Translations under genes and position numbers: made by a program
Notes under the pieces: generated by a model
Seen by the model: only the letters and a program-made list of their open reading frames with translations
Told to the model about the DNA's origin: nothing
The model's database searches: none
Shown here: positions 35,734-47,948 of the stretch, piece after piece
Layout: each line of letters starts with the position of its first letter
Position numbering within the stretch: the stretch's first letter is position 1
Source: Paramyrothecium sp. XJ0827
Taxonomy: Eukaryota > Ascomycota > Sordariomycetes > Hypocreales > Stachybotryaceae
NCBI GenBank assembly: GCA_020881915.1
Contig: JAJFPB010000008.1
Span: 1,178,001 to 1,242,000, forward strand
Direction of reading: 5' to 3'
Length of the DNA: 64,000 nucleotides

Positions 35734-38700
35734 TTACCAGGAGTCTCTTCGCTGATCATCCATCACAACTCGACCGTCCCGCAAAAGCCTCTCAAGAAGC
35801 GTGTTCAGTGCCGCGGCATTGACGTGATGTCGCCTTTTGATACGGTCATGGAGCACCACGTTCTTGCGACCCCCTGGTTTCCCCCTTTGCATGTCCAATG
35901 ATCCTACGACGTTGACGTCGCCGAATATGACCAGCCCACTCCTGTGCCGGCTGAGCAGGAGAATCAACCGCTGCGGGTTTACCATGAATCCTGGACCTTG
36001 TTGGGCGGTTGTGCTCATGATGACCACGCACAGGTCGGCTTCCCGCCCGTGGAACGAGTCAAGCGTGCGAGCCGGTGGCATTGGACCAAGCGTGGTGTAA
36101 GGAGCGAGGCTGCGGACCCGTTCAAACTCTGCAACGCTCGCCGAGTAGGGGGTAAGGACGGCGATCCTGGAGGCATCGACGCCCTTGTTGGCTATGAAGG
36201 CCACCAGAAAGTCGAGGGCACGTGTAATTTGCTCAGGGCACCTTCTGGAACTAGTGACTTCGTTGTAGACGCACTTGGAAGACTGACAGTGGAAGAATAT
36301 TGGCCTAAGCTTGCCAAAAGGCGGAGCAGCCACCCGTGGGTACTGGCTCTGAATATACGCCTCGAGATCTCTCCCAATGGCACACTGTGGTCTGTCGACA
36401 TTCGACTCACTGCTGTACAACAGCCGGGTATCTTTGTAGAACAGCTCGTGACACAGATCAAATTGCCCAGCGGCCATCCGGTGCTGTGTATGCAGGCGGA
36501 AAACGGGCCAGCCCATCACCTTGAAGAACAGCATGGGGTTAATCTTGGCATCCCCGGAGAATCTGTTGCGGACGTTCCCCTGCTCGTCCTGTTCATCTGG
36601 ATTCATGCTGCTGGCCGCAAGTTGTCTTTCATCCCCGGCCAACACGCAAGGCAGCAAAGTGTTGCCCCAGACCATGTAAAGCTCTGGGCGGCTCATGCTA
36701 CCCGCTGCATCGACTGCAATCCCAGAAGCAAGCTCGTTTTTCCAAGAAACATATGGCTCCTGACAAGATCCATCAGGAGTAGTACACAGTATATCCGCCA
36801 AGCGAACCGTCTTATGCAACAGCGTACTGATCGTTTCAGCACTCACTGTCTGCCCACGTTCATACTGATTCCAATCGATAACGCCCATGGCAACATCGCG
36901 GAGGCGGCAGAGTTCATCTCTCTGATCAAGGCTGTCTTGGAAGGCGTGCAAAGACGTGCTGTCGCCTTCGTTGAGCTGTCGAACGGCTGTAGAGCGCAAT
37001 GCCATGAGGAGATATGATGCTACGGACAGGTGGAGCGTCCAATTGGAACCAATCGCCATCCATGACTCCATTCTGCGTTCAGGATCCTTGAGAATACGAA
37101 GAAATGCGGCTTGCTCGTCTTTAATGCCGTAACCTCGAATAACAAGTTTGCGCCGGAGACGCGTTGGGGGAAGATCGTATCCTTCTGCACCCATGTTCAG
37201 ATTTTGCCGGATAGTGACATCGATGCTATCAAGGCATTGGGCGAACGCATCCACAGGACCATTATTTGGAGCCGTGGCGTAAATCCGCCCCTTGCCTTCA
37301 GCCATGGCGAGAGTGACAAGGGCCAAGATGCGAGTCTTGCCACAACCGGGACCCTACAAACCATCATCATCAACAAACGGAGGACTAACAAACGGTAGGG
37401 TTACTTACAGCCGCTATAACACCTAGTCCGAGAGGCCTGTGACTGAAGTAGCCCATGAAGCGATGGCGATCCTCTGGTGCGACCTCCTGTGCCAGGGCAT
37501 GAAGATACTGCTTGTTGGTCATGGCCAGCAGATTCACAAAGGGCAAAGATGGCAGCTTCGTCATAGCTTTTTCTCGGATGCTTAGGTTATCGAATAGGTC
37601 TATCAAAGACTCTGTTGACATTGCCGAGGACTTTTCACCACTTCGCAATGTTTCATAGAAGCCCGTGCCTCTCATGAGATCGCGATGAAGTTGCATACGG
37701 AAGATAAGATCTTGCCTGACAGGGCTCAACTCAGTAGAGTTCTTGGGGAGGCCGAAAAATACGGCATTTGTTGGAGGTGCACCAGGGCGGAAAGCCCATG
37801 TTGCGTTCACTCTCCTGGCAATGTGGTCGAGATTGATTTGGAAGTTCAGAGCTGCGCAATTGTGTTTCCCGCCGCGGCTCGCTTCGTACAGGGCTCTGCT
37901 GTCAAACGTATTGACCACGAATCGAGACCCGTACACACGATGCCTTGGCTCTGGGCGAGTCACCCGGAACACTTGCTCAGACTCACTTATGGGATGTCGA
38001 TCTAGTGCTCTGATGCTCTGCGGATAATGAATCGTTTCGGCTGGCCAAGATGCTGCAGGCCGGTCATCCGAGGCTTTGGCGTACAAGTCGACGCGAAGAT
38101 GGAAATTGTTGAAGAGAACAGCGAGTTCAAGAATAAACCTCTCCCTGAATCCCATGGATAGAAGCACTATAGCAAAGAATTTGTCTCCACTCTCATCGTC
38201 TTTCTTCACAAAGTAGACGGGGAATCTCATGTCCCGGATTTGTTCGGCAATATCACTAGCCCAGACGATCTCCTGGGCTTGTGATTGTGTCACCGCTGTC
38301 ATATGGTTGTTGTCGTCAGAGAAGCTCCAGGTGGGAACGAAAGGTCCTCCTGAGGTTTTGCGAAGCTGGTCTTGGAATCTAACAGGATCCCATGAATGTT
38401 CGGTTCCATAAGGGTAGCAGAGTGCCGGCGGCAGCTCATGCCCGACGAAGTGCTTGCGAACGTGCAATAGCGTATCAGAAACAACCAAAAAGAAGGCTCT
38501 TTGTTCCAAAATATCTGTAAATGTCATTCCGTCGATGACCGGCTTGTTCTCGTTGAGCCACCCATGGCTCCGGTGGTCGGGATTGCTGAACGGCAGAAGG
38601 CCCTCGACAACCACTCGCGCTCCGTCTTCAAGATGAACTTCCATGATTGAGAGGCTCTTGACTGCCCCCGGAAATCTGGCCTTGATAGCCGCGTTCGCTT

Positions 38701-39192
38701 CTCCAACAACGATCCGGCACTTTTCCCGAGGAAACTTGACATGAATTGTCAAAGAGTCCGAAGGGAGCGGAACACCGTGGAGGCCGTTGCCCCAGGTCAT
38801 GGGTGCTGCATAGTCCACTGCAGGCGGGAATGTTAGCCATGGAGGTCCAGCACATCTGTTTGTTGAGTCAGAAACGGGGGTTACTGACGGTAATGACAGA
38901 CGCCAAAGCCGCTCTCTTCATTTTTTGGACTCAATGGGAGCTGCATAAAAAAGCCACGCCACGGGTCGTCATTGGGGCTTCTTATGGAGCAAGCAGCCGT
39001 GTAAATGCAGTCGTGTCCGAGACCCCTCCCACCGAGTATTGGACCATCGAAGCCGCCGATCAAGAGGGCGCATGGCTTCCGCAGCTTCGTGAGTGGTATG
39101 TGCCGCTTGGTGATATCACCTTGCACCGGCGTTTGGGCTTCCGAGTCTTGAGACATTGTCCTGTCGTACAGATGAAGGTTGTTAGGAGCCAT
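35734..39192 (-). CDS. Large UPF1-type SF1 helicase-like protein with altered Walker B
   Basis: Exons 39192-38889, 38817-37409 and 37353-35734 encode 1110 residues. The C-terminal ~540 residues have SF1/UPF1-type helicase motifs: Walker A GPGCGKT (572-578), motif III LAGDERQL, LHTQHRMAAGQ, DSFHGREADLCVV and a motif VI variant LLLSRHRSGLVIFGD. Motif II reads VDAAG, with Ala787 where UPF1-like proteins carry the catalytic Glu (DEA). The N-terminal ~570 residues resemble nothing I recognise. First-intron borders were chosen because GTCAGT/CTGCAG (71 nt, branch GCTAAC) keeps frame; a 29-nt alternative is too short. The protein may begin further upstream, since a plausible exon lies at 39240-39514. 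RNA or DNA substrate is unknown. The ATPase may be inactive. Confidence 0.75.
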
Positions 39193-40300
39193 TACGAGAA
39201 CTATTTCTTTAATCTTGTGAATATGCCTGACTCACAGGTCGTTGTTGATGTTCTAATTTGACTTCAAAGAAGTTCCCTTGATTGTCCAGACGGAAATCGT
39301 TCAGAAGGTGTTTTGATAGACTTTTGATCAAGTCCAGAGAAAAGCTGGTGCGGAGGCGTGTATGCACGAGACGAGCGAAGGCCGTAACGAGATGAAGCAA
39401 TGTGCAAGATCGGATACACCGTCTTTCATCAAGCACAGCGGAGCCGAAGCGAACAAGTGAGCACATAAAGCATGAGGAGTGGTTTGCCTTCTTGTCATGA
39501 TATTGCACTCGCATCAACTCAGCACAGTATTCAAGCCCTCTGCATCGTTGATGCGGAGAGAAACGGATGGAGAACGGTGTAGGATATGAGAAGGAGAAGG
39601 GAGAGAGGAAGAGAGAGAGAGAGCAAACGCTTCTTACTCCTCGAAAACAAATTTCATCTCACCAAACCAGCTGGCAGCCGTCTGAGTTGGTCAATGCACA
39701 GCTGCCAGCTGGCTGGAGATCTACCAGACCGTGCAAGGCTCTCATGAGCAAACCATACTGTCTGCCTGGCCTGCATAACCCGCAATATCGAGTCCCGTGA
39801 CCGATGGATGCGTGCCTGTGTGTAGGAAGCTTATTTGCTTTCCGATGTGTTAGAGCTGCGAATGTTTCGGGGTCAATATAGACGCGGCATGTGAGTAGCT
39901 ATGTGATGGATCATAACCGTGAAAGTGTGATGTAAGAAGCTTAATTCATCTATCGTCCATCTGACGGATGAAAGCTCATTTATCTATGGATGGATGGGCT
40001 ACGCCTGCCCTGATGCATCATCATGCATCAAGCTATCAATCTATGCTATAGATGGAATAGATGTCACGTCTTTACAATGAGTATGATACATTGTATCAAA
40101 GTGAGAAGAGACTGATAATAACACTTATCTTTCTTAAATAAAATTAAATAAATTCGAAGATAATTCTATTAAAACTCTGATAAAATTCTAATAGAAGTTT
40201 AACAAAATCCCAGAGAGATAACTAAAATATGTATAAACTTAAATTTATATCTTTATAATATCTTACTACTTTGTCAAGAAATTATGAAGATAACCTAGAG
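39193..40300. other. Upstream of helicase-like gene; polypurine tract and AT-rich block
   Basis: Bases 39220-39517 on the minus strand are open and end at a good GTGAGT donor, so they may be a 5' exon of the helicase-like gene, though I could not find an in-frame acceptor. A plus-strand polypurine run lies at 39583-39623. From about 40075 to 40310 the sequence is AT-rich, as expected for a RIP-affected relic. Confidence 0.45.
39583..39623. repeat. Polypurine (GA-rich) tract
   Basis: About 40 bases, nearly all G and A on the plus strand, ending in (GA)n. It lies ~390 bases upstream of the helicase-like start codon and is pyrimidine-rich on that gene's sense strand, as in other leaders in this window. 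Confidence 0.8.
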
Positions 40301-40308
40301 TTTAGAAT

Positions 40309-41195
40309 ATGAAAGAAGGATATAACTATAAGAACAATAATCCCGTAGGGAAATCTACTACCCAGAGACTCAGATACTGTAATAAAGGCAACATTCAAGA
40401 TATTTACAATGAAAGCAATGGACGACAGGCACGTGTAATGCTTAAGAAATCTGTTACTAGTGCGTGCACAGGAACACGAGGGAGCAGATTGCGATGTCGC
40501 TGGAACACCAAGATCTTGTGGCTGCAGCTGCGACAATGCCAAGACCTTTTGTATCCCGCGGCCAAGCTCAAAGCTACTTCCTGCAGGCGTAAGAAGAGCT
40601 TCGCTCCTAGGTATTGAAGATACTAAACAAGATCTCAAAGGTAAGGACCCTTGCGCAGAAAGAAGCCAGCAATGCCAAACGCCGACCAAGAGAACATGCA
40701 GAAAGCCTTCAAATGGCAAAAGGGGACCTGAAGGCTAGCGTGAGTCGCAGCATAGTTCGAGAGCTCAAACAGCAGCATAGAATTCGGCTCATCGCCTGGA
40801 CGGCGCAGTCGAAATGTCCGAGGGATCTGTTTATCGCTAACATGAAGAACATCAGAAAACCTGCTCGACCTGCTGCGCGATCATTGAGACACTCTGAAGT
40901 CTTTTATGAAGCTGGCACCTGCAACGACGCCGCAGGTAAGGACCCTTGGCATCCAACCTAGCATATCCAGCGTGCTGACCAATGTAGAAGACCATGAGAT
41001 GGCTAAGGGCGACCTTAAAGATAGCTCGACTATCAGCGAGATCCAGCAGCTGGATGACAGCGCCATCAGTCTATACGAGAGGCAGGAATTTGGTCACTAG
41101 CAAGATCTGGCTTTTCGCTCAAAGAACATGAAGCCCACCGAGGCGGATAGGAAGATACACAAGAAATTGGATAGAATCATCAGAGAGCTATGAGA
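40309..41195 (+). pseudogene. Decayed coiled-coil gene, unrecognised family
   Basis: Several plus-strand fragments look protein-like but are broken by stops and frame changes. Examples are QIAMSLEHQDLVAAAATMPR near 40485, MAKGDLKASVSRSIVRELKQ near 40713, MAKGDLKDSSTISEIQQLDD near 40999 and MKPTEADRKIHKKLDRIIRE near 41130. The two MAKGDLK segments each follow a splice-donor-like 15-mer, aggtaaggacccttg (40639 and 40934), so an intron-exon unit was duplicated. The charged heptad-like composition suggests a coiled coil. It lies between AT-rich blocks at 40075-40310 and 41560-41650. I cannot name the family; a spliced, still active gene is not excluded. Confidence 0.45.
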
Positions 41196-42027
41196 CTAGC
41201 TAGACGCCAGAGTTCAGAGTGCCAGGTCATACGCTGGATTTAATGAAGACGTTGCTATAAAAAATGGCGAGACTCGTTGCTGAGCCCCTCTCGTGGCCAT
41301 AGCAGATGCCGGGCGAATCCGACTTGTTCAAATGCAATGATGCCTGTTCTCTAGAAGCATTCTGCAAGCTTAACTATTCTGATCAATCCTGCTCGTGGCC
41401 TTTAAGATGAATCTAATCTTTGCCGTATAATAATATACGTTGTCTGCTGCAATTGCTCGATCAAATCCGTGTAAGCCGCCGTACAAGGGAAACCACTCGT
41501 GACCTCTCACGACATAGGAAGAATGGCACGTCTTCTATCCTCTATAAATGGGAGGGATACTACCTTTTCCAATATTTTAAATAAAAAAATCAACTTTAAT
41601 TAAGCGAGGTTGTTTTTATATGTATTATTATACTTACATGGTCTAAGCTTAACTTTTCTCCTTCTCTTTCTCCTCATGCCTTTTTAGTAACTGCGAATTA
41701 TACAAGTCTCTGAGTCCTAAGAAAAGGCTGCATATTGACGGTTTTATGTGTATGAGGTTCGCTGGAATGCAAATTCCTTGGGAGGCGTCATGGTGGCGAG
41801 GCTCGTCAACTCGCGACTGGCGGAGTAATTCTGTTTACATCGATTGGCGAGTGACCACGCCAGACAGTCGACTAAAACATGATGCAGATACTGGGTTTAA
41901 GAGGTGAGCATCGTTGTGTAAGAGTGTGTATTATTAACCATCCTCTAACTACATATTTAACTGATGGAGCAGAGAACGGCCCATCGGTGGATGGCCGTTC
42001 TCATTTCCCTGCACCCATACCAACTTA
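41196..42027. other. Gene-free interval with AT-rich segment
   Basis: About 0.8 kb between the decayed locus and ptr2. It includes an AT-rich stretch at 41560-41650 (ataaaaaaatcaactttaat type sequence). The ptr2 3' end lies at its right border. No gene was seen. Confidence 0.45.
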
Positions 42028-44067
42028 CTACTGCTCGACGGCCTTGGAGCGCAAGCTCTCCTCCTCGGAAACCTTGACGTGGCCTTCGGGCAGCTCGTTG
42101 AGGTAGTCCTCGGCTTTGTCGAGCTTGCGGAACTGCAGGTAGAAGCAGCTACCACCAACAAAGGCCAGGCAGCCGACGACGGTGTAGTTCCAAACGAGCA
42201 GAGGGTCTGCGGAGAGGCCGACGAGGGCCTGACCGAGGGCGGCGGCGAAGGCCGTCATGAACAGCGCGACAGCCTGGACCATGGAGCGCATGTTCTTGGG
42301 GGCCTTGGAGTAGGCGTACTCGAGCGAGGTGATGGAGGCGAAGACCTCGGACAGGGCAATGAGCACGTAGGAGCCACCCTGGGCCCAGACGTTGATCTCG
42401 ACCTCCGGGCACGAGACCTCTTCGCCCGCCTCATCGCTCCAAATGGTGCCGGAAGCGTTCCAGCCGCAGACAGACTTCTTGTAGATATAGTACTGCATGA
42501 CGGCGGCCCAGATCATGGCAGCGCAGCCGGCCATGAAACCAGCCGTAATCTTCTTGATAGGCGTGAAGCGGATGCCCATCTTGCGCAGGAAGGGGTACAC
42601 GAAGAAATCGTTGAGCGGGATGAGGATGAGCAGGGCGAAGGGGTTGAGGTTGGAGATGATATCGTTGGGGACGCCATGGCGTTGCATGACGGCGGCCTGG
42701 GCAACCAGGTTGTTGTTGGCTAGGAGCACCTGTTAGCACGGAGAACTCTGTTTGCAGGAGATGGGGTGTTGACGGATCTTACTTTGGTTGTAGCAGAGCC
42801 AGAAGAGAGGGTACCAGCAGAAGACGGCACAGGCATTGAAACCACGTCGCAACTCGTCAACCCAGGCGTCATCAAAGGTCATCCAGTTGGGGCGGTTCTC
42901 AGGGGCGATGTTGGAGGGCTTGACGCGCTCCCAGAAGGTGCCGTCGTGCATGTTCCTCCAGGTCTGCCAGGGGTTGATGGACCAGCGGCCCTTCTGGGCG
43001 TAGACAAAGGTCCTCAGGGCGGGGACCAGGACGGACCCAGCGGGAGGCTTGCGGACGTAGCGCCTGCGGCCCCAGAGCATGACGAGGGGGCAGAAGCAGA
43101 GCATGACGGTGGGGAGCGTGAAGGACAGGTAGAAGCCGACGTGCTGGGCGGCGAAGACCATGGCGACCTGGCCGACGAGGGCGCCGACGTTGATGAAGAA
43201 GTAGAACCACATGTAGATGCGCTCCATGGTGACGGCCGGGTCGACAATGACGCGCTCACCCGACTTGAGCGTCTGCACGCCCTGGCGCTGGGCGCGCTCG
43301 GGGAGCTGCTCGACGATCAGGATGTTGACGTTGGGCTTGAAACCACCAGTACCGAAACCGATGACGAGAATGGCAAGGATGAGGCAGGCGACAGAGCCAT
43401 CCTTGTTAGCAATGACCTGAGGGATGGCGGCCATGATGAGGATGATGTGGCCGATAATGTCAATACCGAGCGAGACGCTGATGGTCTTGTAACGTCCCCA
43501 GTACTGATCGGCGACGAAGGCACCGAGCAGGGGCATGGAGTACTGCCAGAACTGGTTGAAGGTGGTGATGCCGACGGCGGCTCGCTGGCCCATGCCGAGC
43601 GCACCGGGCTGCTCGATGCTGGCACCGGTGCTCGAGCCAGCGGGGAGAGGCTGCTGGATGAAGTTCTGGACTGTTTTCGCAAGTGTCAGTCCCATTCTTC
43701 TGTGTTACGGTAGGCTAGCTGGGAGGGGTCGGTGGGGATGAGCGTAGGGACGCTATCACGACTTACACACGACTGTGGATCCATAGTAGGAGAAACGCTC
43801 GCACAGCTCAACAAAGGCGATGCTGAGCAGCTTGATGGGGATCTTGTGAGGGACACGGCGCAGCGTCGAGAGCTCCTCGAGGGTAGGCGACGGCCAGTCT
43901 GGGTCGTGGAAGTCGTTGTTTCCAAGGACCTGGTCCAGACGAGTGTTGGCCAAGGAGTCGCGCGGCGCATTGGCCAGCGCCGCAGCGACGGCCTTCTTCT
44001 CGTCGTTGGCCTCGGCACGCATGGTGGCGGCCGCAATGGGCTCAGCCGAGTTGTCGATGCCAGACAT
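42028..44067 (-). CDS. ptr2: Proton-coupled di/tripeptide transporter Ptr2 (POT family)
   Basis: Exons 44067-43767, 43670-42783 and 42719-42028 encode 626 residues. Ptr2 imports small peptides with protons across the plasma membrane. The first membrane helix carries the ExxERFxYYG motif (ELCERFSYYG). Further POT signatures are FNQFWQYSMPLLGAFVADQY, WGRYKTI, GFGTGGFKPNVNILIVEQLP, FYFFINVGALVGQ and, in the last exon, TNNNLVAQAAVM and LEYAYSKAPKNMRSMVQA. There are about 12 hydrophobic segments, with a large intracellular loop in the middle (FVYAQKGRWSINPWQTWRNM). The first ~75 residues are a hydrophilic N-terminal tail. Codon use is strongly biased to C/G endings, which also opens long antisense frames. 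Confidence 0.96.
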
Positions 44068-45323
44068 GTTTTGGTGAGGAGTTGTTAACCCAGTGCTATG
44101 TGAGCAAAAAGGGCGTACTGCTCTGGCAGAAGGGGAGAAAAGAGGTCCTCGGATGAGAAAGACCAACTTTTGACCACGACGTGTTGACAGCCTGAGTGAA
44201 GCAAAGGGAGGGAGAACCTTCTTGGCCAACGGGCAACGGGGATGCCCTCAATATTAAAGGCCCGCCTGGGACAGGGCAGACAGATAGACGGACAGACCAA
44301 TGGACCAAAACATTTTTTTTCTTTCCTTCTTGGTCGTCCTGTCCAGCAAGCGCGTCCCACTCGATCATACCATCCCATACCTAAGATGCGGGCCAAGGGA
44401 TTTCCGCCAAGTGTGCGGTTACATTGGCGTCCGGAGCGAAGCAACACCAAGAGGCAGGGATCAGGTTCAAAGAGGAAGGCAGACCGGGGGGAGGCCTGGG
44501 TTGGCGATAGCGAAACAGAACGGTCGCCCCCCTCGACCGCCAAGTCCTGATCAGCGAGCATGCGCTTGTCCCGTACGTAGCCGCATGATAAGGGACGAGC
44601 TTGTCGCTCGGCAGGGGACGCAAGGCGACGACGGGCTGTCGGCCGAGAGGGTAGAGGACAGAGGACAGAAGGCAGAGGGACGCTCGTATCGTACAATGTC
44701 ATGGGCTATCTGCTCTGGGAGATAACCTCACATGCTAAATCCGAGATGACGTCTCTCATCAACGATATATGGGGCCTTGGCTCGACGTGATTTGATGTAT
44801 TAGTCCCGAGAAGGTGGCGGGCAGCAGAAGCAGCGGCACACCTTCGCCGTGATAGACCAGGCCATGGCCCATATCAGGTCACGAGCTGCAAGGTCGTTTG
44901 TACCTCGGCCGATGCCAAGGATACGCAGACTGTCCTATCCCGTACGACGCTGGCATAATAGTATTTGAATTTTTTCCTGTCGGGCGCACACATATACCGC
45001 CGTTGTAAGGGAGGGGCGCAAAGAACGGGGCCAGCAGGGTCGCGGATGCGACGTTGAAGTGCCAAGAGACGAAGGGACCCTCGTCGTCTTGCCGAAATAG
45101 GGTCTGGGGTATCTGCAGAGATTCTAGCCACTTGCAGCAAGTCGGAGAGGATCGTTCGAGCGGCGTGATTTGTTACCGCCCGGCCAGACACGACCGACCG
45201 ATGATGGTGATGCTGCGGTAGTCATGTTGTTGAAGGGACCATGAAGATGAGGCGACCCACCGCACACATCAGCCCAGAGATGCAGCGCAACACAGCGGAG
45301 CGCAGCGTAACACGACACGACAC

Positions 45324-45384
45324 CGCAGCGGCAGCGGCAGCAGTAGGAGCAGCAGTAGGAGCAGCAGCAGCAGCAGCAGCAGCA
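45324..45384. repeat. Imperfect (GCA)n trinucleotide repeat
   Basis: About 60 bases of gca/gta/gga triplets on the plus strand, ending with eight uninterrupted CAG units. It is not in a supported coding frame. Confidence 0.85.
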
Positions 45385-46407
45385 ATCTCTCGCGTGTGAT
45401 AAGAGTGTGAGGGGGCAATCAATCCTTTTCGCCTGAAAAGGGTGGGTTGGATTTGTGTTACATCGGGGGTAAGGCAGGGATCGATTGTCTGTCCGCCAAG
45501 AGAAGTCTATCAAGCAAGGCTTCTTGACGCTGTGCTGCATTTGCATGTCTTACCTCAGTCGGTTATTACGCAGAACGACTTAATCTACTGCACGCCCGCT
45601 GCCCGTGGGCCCAGCTCCGGCTGTACTGTGGTATGATATGAGATTGGCGGCTGTGGAAATCTCTTACTCGTCCCCAGAGCGCGTGCCCTTTGTCTTGATC
45701 GAGCTCCGTCGTTGGTTCAAACTCGGGTGGGCCAGAAGGAGCCGGTTCTTGATTGCGATCCACCGACCGACATCCTTTATCAGCTTCGCGTAAGTTAGAG
45801 CCCATGGAGCATCTTCTGATCAAGCTTACTTTGAAACCTTGCGCTAAGGTAAATAGCGAGAGATCCTTAAAAAATGGTCACCCTGTCTTCGCCCCCCCCC
45901 TCTCCCCTGGACCTGGACCCGACCCAACCACTCACAGGCGCCTCTAGATGCCAACTTCTCGTAGCCTTCTGGAACGGCCATTAGCTAGTTTGCTGTTGCT
46001 GAGACGTTTGGACAAGCTAATTACGCTATGGCAACAAGCTGTCCATCCTGTGAGGATCCTTGGCACACCTCTTTGGGCCAAATGTCCGACTCTCTTGCTC
46101 CCCATCGACGTCGTAGCCAGATGGAACAAGCATTACTCGGCAACATTGTCCCGTCTTGTCGACCCGATCAGTGGCTTTGCGCTAGTTCCTGGTTCGGCCA
46201 GGGCGCGAGGGTGCGAGCAGGGGGCACGGCAAGGCGTCTGTCGGATTGGTCATGCAGGCTGCTTACAATGGGCAGGTAACTGAGCACGTTTGGTCTGTCT
46301 GATATCGGTAGTGGTCACATTTGCTGTTGCAATCTAGATGGCTTGTACTCTGTATGAGCCGGGTCAATGTGCCCCAGTGTCGTTTGGAGATAAGTCTATC
46401 GCGTCTG

Positions 46408-46430
46408 CACACACACACACATACACACGC
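46408..46430. repeat. Short (CA)n microsatellite
   Basis: About 22 bases of CA dinucleotides with one T interruption. It is intergenic. Confidence 0.8.
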
Positions 46431-47948
46431 AAAGCCTACACAGGCAGTAGCCTCCACTTCTCACCCGAGGCGCCGTTCTGTGCTCATCTTGACGTCGTCC
46501 ACATTTGCAAATGTCGTTGTTGGTGCCCTCGCCTGATGGCCAAGAAATTCGTCTTGGCTGGCAGAAAAAAGTTCCGTGATCGAAAAGCCACTCCCGCAGA
46601 AGCTTCCGCCAAGGCGCGCTTCCTGCACCAGCCAAGGCTCTAGTCCCCAAACAGGCACAGCAGCAGGCTTCTGTACGAACAAAAGTGCTCTTCGCTTGAA
46701 ACGGCGTCGAGAGTGGGGCAGCCTTCCAGAACTATTTAGGCCCCTTGGGACAGAGTATTTAGCATCATTACAGAGAGAGCCAAGAACTCATGTTTGTGCA
46801 GTTTTGACTTGCGTTTTGTCATGCGTTTTGTCGGAATTTGCCGGTGGCAGTTTTCATGACAAACCGCGTCTTGGCCAAATCTCTTCTCTCCTGGGAATCC
46901 AAGATGCTTGTGAAGGGCCAGTCGTTAGGCTGGGGTCGAGTCAAGTGGCTAGCAAAAAAAGGGATGCCGTAGATCACAAACACAATGTAATAAAATCAGT
47001 AATTACTCTTTATTCTTATGTTACTGTAATGTGAAAGTGAAACAACTTGTGATGAGAAATTTAAATGATTATTTTCCGTCTTATGTCCTACTAAGTCCAA
47101 GAACGAAGCTTGGCAGTTCTCATTTTTTTCGTCCGCTTAATACTGTATAATTGTAGGTTCATGGCGCAATCAAGATAGAGCGGCCACGGGAACCCGACAC
47201 CGAAATGCTGAGCTGCTCGTGAGTACGCAAAGACAATGGTTCAACTAGCAGTGGCCAGTAATCAATGCAATAGAATGACCAGCGGCTTTTTTCCTTGGCC
47301 GTGTAACTTGGCCCAATCTGCGGTCCAGCTTTACCTATGTAGTTGGAGAACATGTTTGTCAGTTATTTCATCTTACCTTGTTCAATCACCACTTCAAAAT
47401 GGGTCACAGTGCTGTTTGTGTCAGTTGAGCTTCAACTGAACGCAAGGCTTGTTCGCCGTAAACAGTGCTGTCTCGCAGTAAACGTCGAAGCCAACTACGC
47501 TTCTGGATGCCCAGTTTAAATGGCCGCAGAATCAAATATGGGTGGGTATAAGTAGGAACCATTCGTTGTTGACAGCTTGTACACAAGAGTGCAACTTTGG
47601 ATGGTGGCCCTGTCGCTGGCGGGCATTTGCAGCTGGCAGAATTACCCCCGAGCAGCCATCATTGTTCGAAAGTCAGTAGGAGGTAGGTAACTGCCAACTG
47701 TAGGAGAATACGTCACCTGCAAGCTTTACTCGGCAACTTTTTCTCTTCCCCTCACATTCAGGTTGTAAAGTGAAAGAATAGCGAAGTTGCCACATAGTCA
47801 CGCCACGATTGGAGATCCATCGTCAGACTCCTCACTTTGGTACAACAGCAGGCTCCGCCCAGCAACGGGCTTTCAGTTCTTTGATACTCTAGGAAAGCCT
47901 TGCATTTATCCTCAGAGACGGATCTCAGTGTCTTCAGTCAGCCAAGCC

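Larger units (their letters stand above)
44068..47948. other. Long intergenic interval without a supported gene
   Basis: About 3.9 kb. The first ~600 bases are probably the ptr2 promoter/leader. A (CAG)n-type tract lies at 45324-45384 and an (AC)n tract at 46408-46430. The stretch 46980-47150 is moderately AT-rich. Frames such as 46576-47034 (plus) have no recognisable domain and are not listed as genes. Confidence 0.45.

Noticed and set aside
38856..38884. 29-nt GTAACC...ACAG intron for the helicase-like gene
   Set aside because: It is in frame but too short to splice. The 71-nt intron 38818-38888 with a GCTAAC branch site fits better.
42079..43713. Long plus-strand frames of 214 and 315 codons
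   Set aside because: They are antisense to ptr2, with acidic/Gly-rich low-complexity translation produced by its G/C-ending codons.
46576..47034. 152-codon plus-strand frame
   Set aside because: It starts from an ATG but has no recognisable domain and runs into an AT-rich stretch; no support beyond length.
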